From Cadophora sp. MPI-SDFR-AT-0126 (taxonomy: Eukaryota; Ascomycota; Leotiomycetes; Helotiales; Ploettnerulaceae), in the NCBI GenBank assembly GCA_020747065.1, contig JAGMVK010000012.1, forward strand, positions 1,488,001-1,552,000: DNA of 64,000 nt, read 5' to 3'. A program made the position numbers and the translations under genes. A model generated the notes under the pieces. That model was not told the DNA's origin. It was given only the letters and a program-made list of their open reading frames with translations, and searched no databases. This document shows, piece after piece, positions 60,454 through 64,000 of the stretch. Positions within the stretch are counted from its first letter, which is position 1. Each line of letters opens with the position of its first letter.

Positions 60454-61964
60454 CTAGATTGGCAGCCATTTTTGCAACAATTCTCGTATAACCTTGCCCG
60501 TGCTCAACGGCTTCTTTCCCTCTGCCGCTTTTTCCAGAGCCTGCAATCTCGACTGAATCTCCTCTAATCTGGCTACAATCCCAATCAGGACTGACAGCCA
60601 CTCTTCCACCATTTCTCGTGTGGCCTTACCCTTCGCACTCAACAGCTTCTTCCACATGAGTCCCCCTTCAAATTCACTCAACACGGCAACCAACTCTTGC
60701 TCGGGCTTTTTCATGGCTTCCAGGATCTTTTCTGCTCTCAGCAGGCCGGAGAAATATGAAGCAACATCTTTCACATGGGCGTACTCCTTGCGCTTGAAGT
60801 ATGGCTTGAGCTGCTTCCACCAATACTTGGGATCAGACAATAACATGGCGTCGCTTGTCGAAACCAGCCCCTCCGAATCCAGTGATACCTCAGCAGGGTG
60901 CGCCAGCATATTAAGGCAACTTCTCAACTTATCCACCTGCCCCAACATAGCATTTGTGTTATCCAGAATCTCGCTCGCCTCTTCCCTCAGCGTCGAAAGT
61001 CGTATAAAATCCGAGGCAACCATGCCAGATCGTACGCGCTTCTCGATCTCTGCTGGCTTCAGAGCTTCCCACTTGAGAATTGTCTGGAAAGACTCGATCT
61101 GCTCCGAGCTCCAGAGCTTGGCGTGTTTGGCGAGTTGCACTAGCCAGAGATGATCGTAGAGTCTCCGGTAAAGTATCAGATAATGTGTGCCAAACCGGTT
61201 TAACCATTCTCTCCATACTGAGTGTGGCCCACTCCATATCGAGTGTGGGGGGTGTGGCCTTTGATGGGTTAGGGTTGCAAGTCAGTGAATTATTCATTGC
61301 AGATAGTAGAGAGAAGGGCCAAAAAACAACACGCGATATCATCAGAGTTTACAGCCTTGTCTCGCAGGTGTGAAAAAAAGTCAAACATGGCATGCAGATG
61401 ATTCACGGAAAGGGAAAGGACGACGGAGGAAGGTACTCACTTGACCACCTTGTTCAGCCTAAGATCAAGTGTCGAGGCTACGACTGTGAACGTAAACAGC
61501 CCTATGTGAGAGTGATCCCATAAATGTGGTTGCTCCGTCAAGCCCACAAGCTCTTCAATGTGATCGACAAAGCGGACGCCTTTCTCGAACACGTCCTCCA
61601 TTGTCAGCACCTTGCCACTTTCGTCCAATACGTCGCCATTATCCTCCACATCTCCTATGCTGTAGGAACATTTCTCAAGATTTGACCAGCTCCCGAAGTA
61701 GCAAACAACTGGCGTATCATCTTCTCCCGCAAACGCATAATCTGCTTGGAGGCCTGCGATGATACATGCGATGACCAAGAAGAGCGTGAAGTACATTTTC
61801 CATTGCGGAAAGGTATCGTCGTAAGATGGCGGAGGCAGTCGTGTGGGCGTTGGTGGATATCTTCGGCGAGGAATGTCGTATGGCTCGTTGTCGAGGTGGC
61901 CGAAGCTTACGTGGCGATCACGTCGTCGCCGCTGATGTAGTGTATCTGGCTGCTCTGAGACCAT
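60454..61964 (-). CDS. Uncharacterised membrane-anchored protein with helical C-terminus
   Basis: Two exons, 61964-61441 and 61258-60454, give 442 residues. The 182-nt intron has GTGAGT, a CTAAC branch site and CAAAG acceptor, phase 2, and the frame is continuous only with that acceptor. The basic N-terminus (RRRRDRH) is followed by a hydrophobic segment at residues 57-75, then a hydrophilic loop with two Cys (88, 99). A second, weaker hydrophobic segment lies at about 154-166. The Trp/Tyr-rich stretch WREWLNRFGTHYLILYRRLY follows. The last 240 residues are charged and strongly helical, with LE/ARL repeats near the end suggesting coiled coil. No family recognised. It may localise to an internal membrane; that is inference. 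Confidence 0.8.
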
Positions 61965-62465
61965 GTTTGCTTCTGCCTGATAGATTCTGGATTCGAAGTC
62001 ATTTAATTCTCCGGGTTATCAGTCGGAATTGGTAGATCATAGGTACTTAGTTTCTTTGTTCTGTACTTCTGGTGACGTAGGGTACGCCACCGTTTGCAGC
62101 TGGTTTAGTATGAACAAGCGAGAATAAATTCGTATTTACTTTTCAATTTAAGCGAGCTCTAGTGGAACTGAGGGGAACTGCGGGGTATAACTCCAGAGTT
62201 TTCGGTCACAAACCATTGTCGCCAAATGAAACTTTGAAGGCCCGGCTTCAAAATCCAAGAGCTGTGATTTTCTACTTGATGCGGTGCTTTCAGTGTCTTG
62301 TAATCAAGATCCAGCCGGTTTCGGCGTTTCTTGGCAACGAGTTACTAAATCGACGAACAAAGAACGAAATGAAAAACAAAGATCTACCACATAAATGAGA
62401 TTATATGTACGATATCCAAAACTCATCGAAATCAATTTAGCAGAGAACTTATACCACTCTCAATA
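61965..62465. promoter_or_regulatory. Divergent upstream region
   Basis: 501 bp between the starts of the minus-strand membrane protein and the plus-strand gene at 62466. A frame at 62162-62398 lacks support. No motif could be assigned. Confidence 0.5.
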
Positions 62466-64000
62466 ATGGCAGATATTCTTATACCTCAAGGCCATAGGAC
62501 ACCGACAAATGACAGTCAACCAATTGGCGGGCCGGCACTCGACCAGCAACCAGGTCCCGAGGTGGCAGATATTGAAAATAACGCCGAAGAATCAGGGAGT
62601 TCAGTAGAACTTAGGGGCAGAACAGACCGAAAAAGACGACCACTGATCAGAGTGTGCGGGATCAGTACTGCTGTACTTGTCATATATTTCATATTGTTGT
62701 ATGTGGTGACCATTGAAGCGCCACGTGCAAAACAATTTTGGAAAAGTATTCCTCATTCCTCAGCTCATGTCTCACAGCAGCATATATGGCATAAACATAG
62801 CACAGATGCGAGCAACAAACCATTCTCATCTTTCCGGAAGAATGTCAATTCGGCCCCAAATGCATGCGAATCTCTCTCGTACGACTCATATAGCGACAGG
62901 GTGCTTAGATACTTCACAACGACCAAAAATGGTCGACAAGAGCAACCGACCCTGATGACGGCAGCATACGTGAGACAAAATGCAGAGTTAGTTTTCCGCA
63001 TAGCAAGTTAAATTAGCTGACCGTTGACAGGGAAAGTACATCTGTACCACTAGACAAAATTCACCACGCCGCACAGCCAAGCGTACGAGAGCCCAGATCA
63101 GATGATGCTCCCCAAACTACCCAGAGAAGACCCACGACGGAGGTGGAAGAAGCTGCGGTTCATTCAAATACCAAGTGGAAAGATGACTATAAAGTCGGAG
63201 CCTCGAAGACGGAGGTGCAGAAAGTACAACAAAAGAAAGGTGGCAGTCATCTTCTCACCGAAAGTTATCCCAAGCACAGCACTTTAACTAAGAATACTGC
63301 CACAAGTATTGCACCGAAGAGTAGCCCTACCCAGGATAAAGGCGCGTTTGAAAAATATTGGTCGGAGGCCCGGATGCAGGGACCGCCTGAAATTCTTACC
63401 GCGGAGAGACTCTCATCTGAGGAAGAATATCACCTCAAACGACAACAGCTTTCAAAGGTGCTGTCAAAACATGGGCCCACGAGTAAGAAGCCATGCAAGG
63501 AGGAGGTTGAGGGGAGAGAAAAGACGATATACGCGAAGGATCGCCAGCCTCGGAGCAAGAAAATGACGAAAAATGAAAGTAGCAAGAAGACATCAGAGAA
63601 GGTACACTCGCTACACACGGAAAAAACGACATCAACCCAAAGTCCCAGTCCTCGGAAGAAGAAGCCATCGAAGATGGAAGATTCAAGACTAGGTGGAACA
63701 GCAAAGTTACCAATAGGCAAGCCCGGATCGGACCCAGAATCCGAAGATCGCCAACATGACGAGACCACAGCAGAAAAGGTGACTTTGAATAGGCCGAGTT
63801 GGTATTGGAAGTTCATGGGCAAGATTGGTATTCCAGAACGCCTTCCCAAAGAGACAGCCGTAACTGCAAGCGAAACAGCAGCGAAGGACGTGGAGGCCAG
63901 GCCAAAAACGACATCTGAAGCAAGTACGAGTAAGCATTCAGGTGCAACCGCCAAAGTGCCATCCGGCAAAATATCGACAAAGAAGAAGGTGTCCAATAAG
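62466..64000 (+). CDS. Single-pass membrane protein with Lys/Ser/Thr/Glu-rich tail, 3'-truncated by window
   Basis: Exon 1 (62466-62969) and exon 2 (63017 onward) are joined by a 47-nt GTGAGA...TTAG intron, phase 0; exon 2 stays open to the last base. A second possible acceptor at 63030 needs a different donor phase. The product has an acidic, Pro/Gln-rich N-terminus, a basic RKRRPLIR stop, one transmembrane segment at residues 62-84, and a very long polar tail rich in Lys, Glu, Ser and Thr. One Trp-rich patch, RPSWYWKFMGKIGIPERL, lies at about 63,800-63,850. The topology suggests an N-in cytosolic domain and a luminal or extracellular disordered tail, or the reverse. No family recognised. 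The 3' end is outside the window. Confidence 0.75.

Noticed and set aside
1..64000. CRISPR arrays, tRNA genes, operons, ribosome-binding sites
   Set aside because: The window is eukaryotic. No repeat-spacer array was seen. No cloverleaf with a convincing GTTCRANNC arm was found by eye, although a tRNA scan could still find one.

Overview
The window is nuclear DNA of a filamentous ascomycete (Pezizomycotina). The evidence is genes with short GT-AG introns (about 45-100 nt) and CTAAY-like branch sites, a lone 5S rRNA gene outside any rDNA array, a HET-domain gene, a multi-CBM18 GH18 chitinase, and a roughly 33 kb AT-rich block with the C-to-T/G-to-A (CpA to TpA) decay typical of repeat-induced point mutation (RIP). 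I cannot assign the genus; Leotiomycetes-like is only an impression.

Layout. (1) 228-3645: a broken plus-strand gene for a secreted protein with a spherulation-specific family 4-like domain. Its N-terminal exons and Cys-rich C-terminus survive, but every stop in the coding frame is TAA or TAG, as RIP would make. (2) 4395-about 5500: the decayed 3' part of another host gene on the minus strand. (3) about 4.4-37.5 kb: a RIP island of LTR retrotransposons. Element A (6085-28011, target duplication ATTAT) contains element B, a chromodomain Ty3/Gypsy (6625-26360, flanked by AGTAT). B contains element C, a minus-strand Gypsy (7503-19465). Then come a solo LTR of the A family (29207-29575, CTTTT) and a full-length minus-strand A-family copy, element D (30283-36648, CTAGG). 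Element B also carries an antisense, apparently spliced, ORF between pol and its 3' LTR.

(4) From about 37.5 kb the composition becomes ordinary and the genes are intact: 5S rRNA; a DHCR24-like FAD oxidoreductase (-); a GH18/CBM18 chitinase (+, five exons, one probable GC-AG intron); a conserved-looking small protein (+); a HET protein (+); glyoxalase I (-); a GNAT-like acetyltransferase (+); poly(ADP-ribose) polymerase (-); an F-box protein (+); a secreted GMC oxidoreductase (+); a membrane protein of unknown function (-); and a single-pass membrane protein running off the right edge (+).

The intact genes do not form an evident pathway or biosynthetic cluster; they look like ordinary fungal gene neighbours next to a heterochromatic repeat island. 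Exon structures were built by hand from splice signals and frame continuity. In every complete spliced model the summed exons form a clean open frame.
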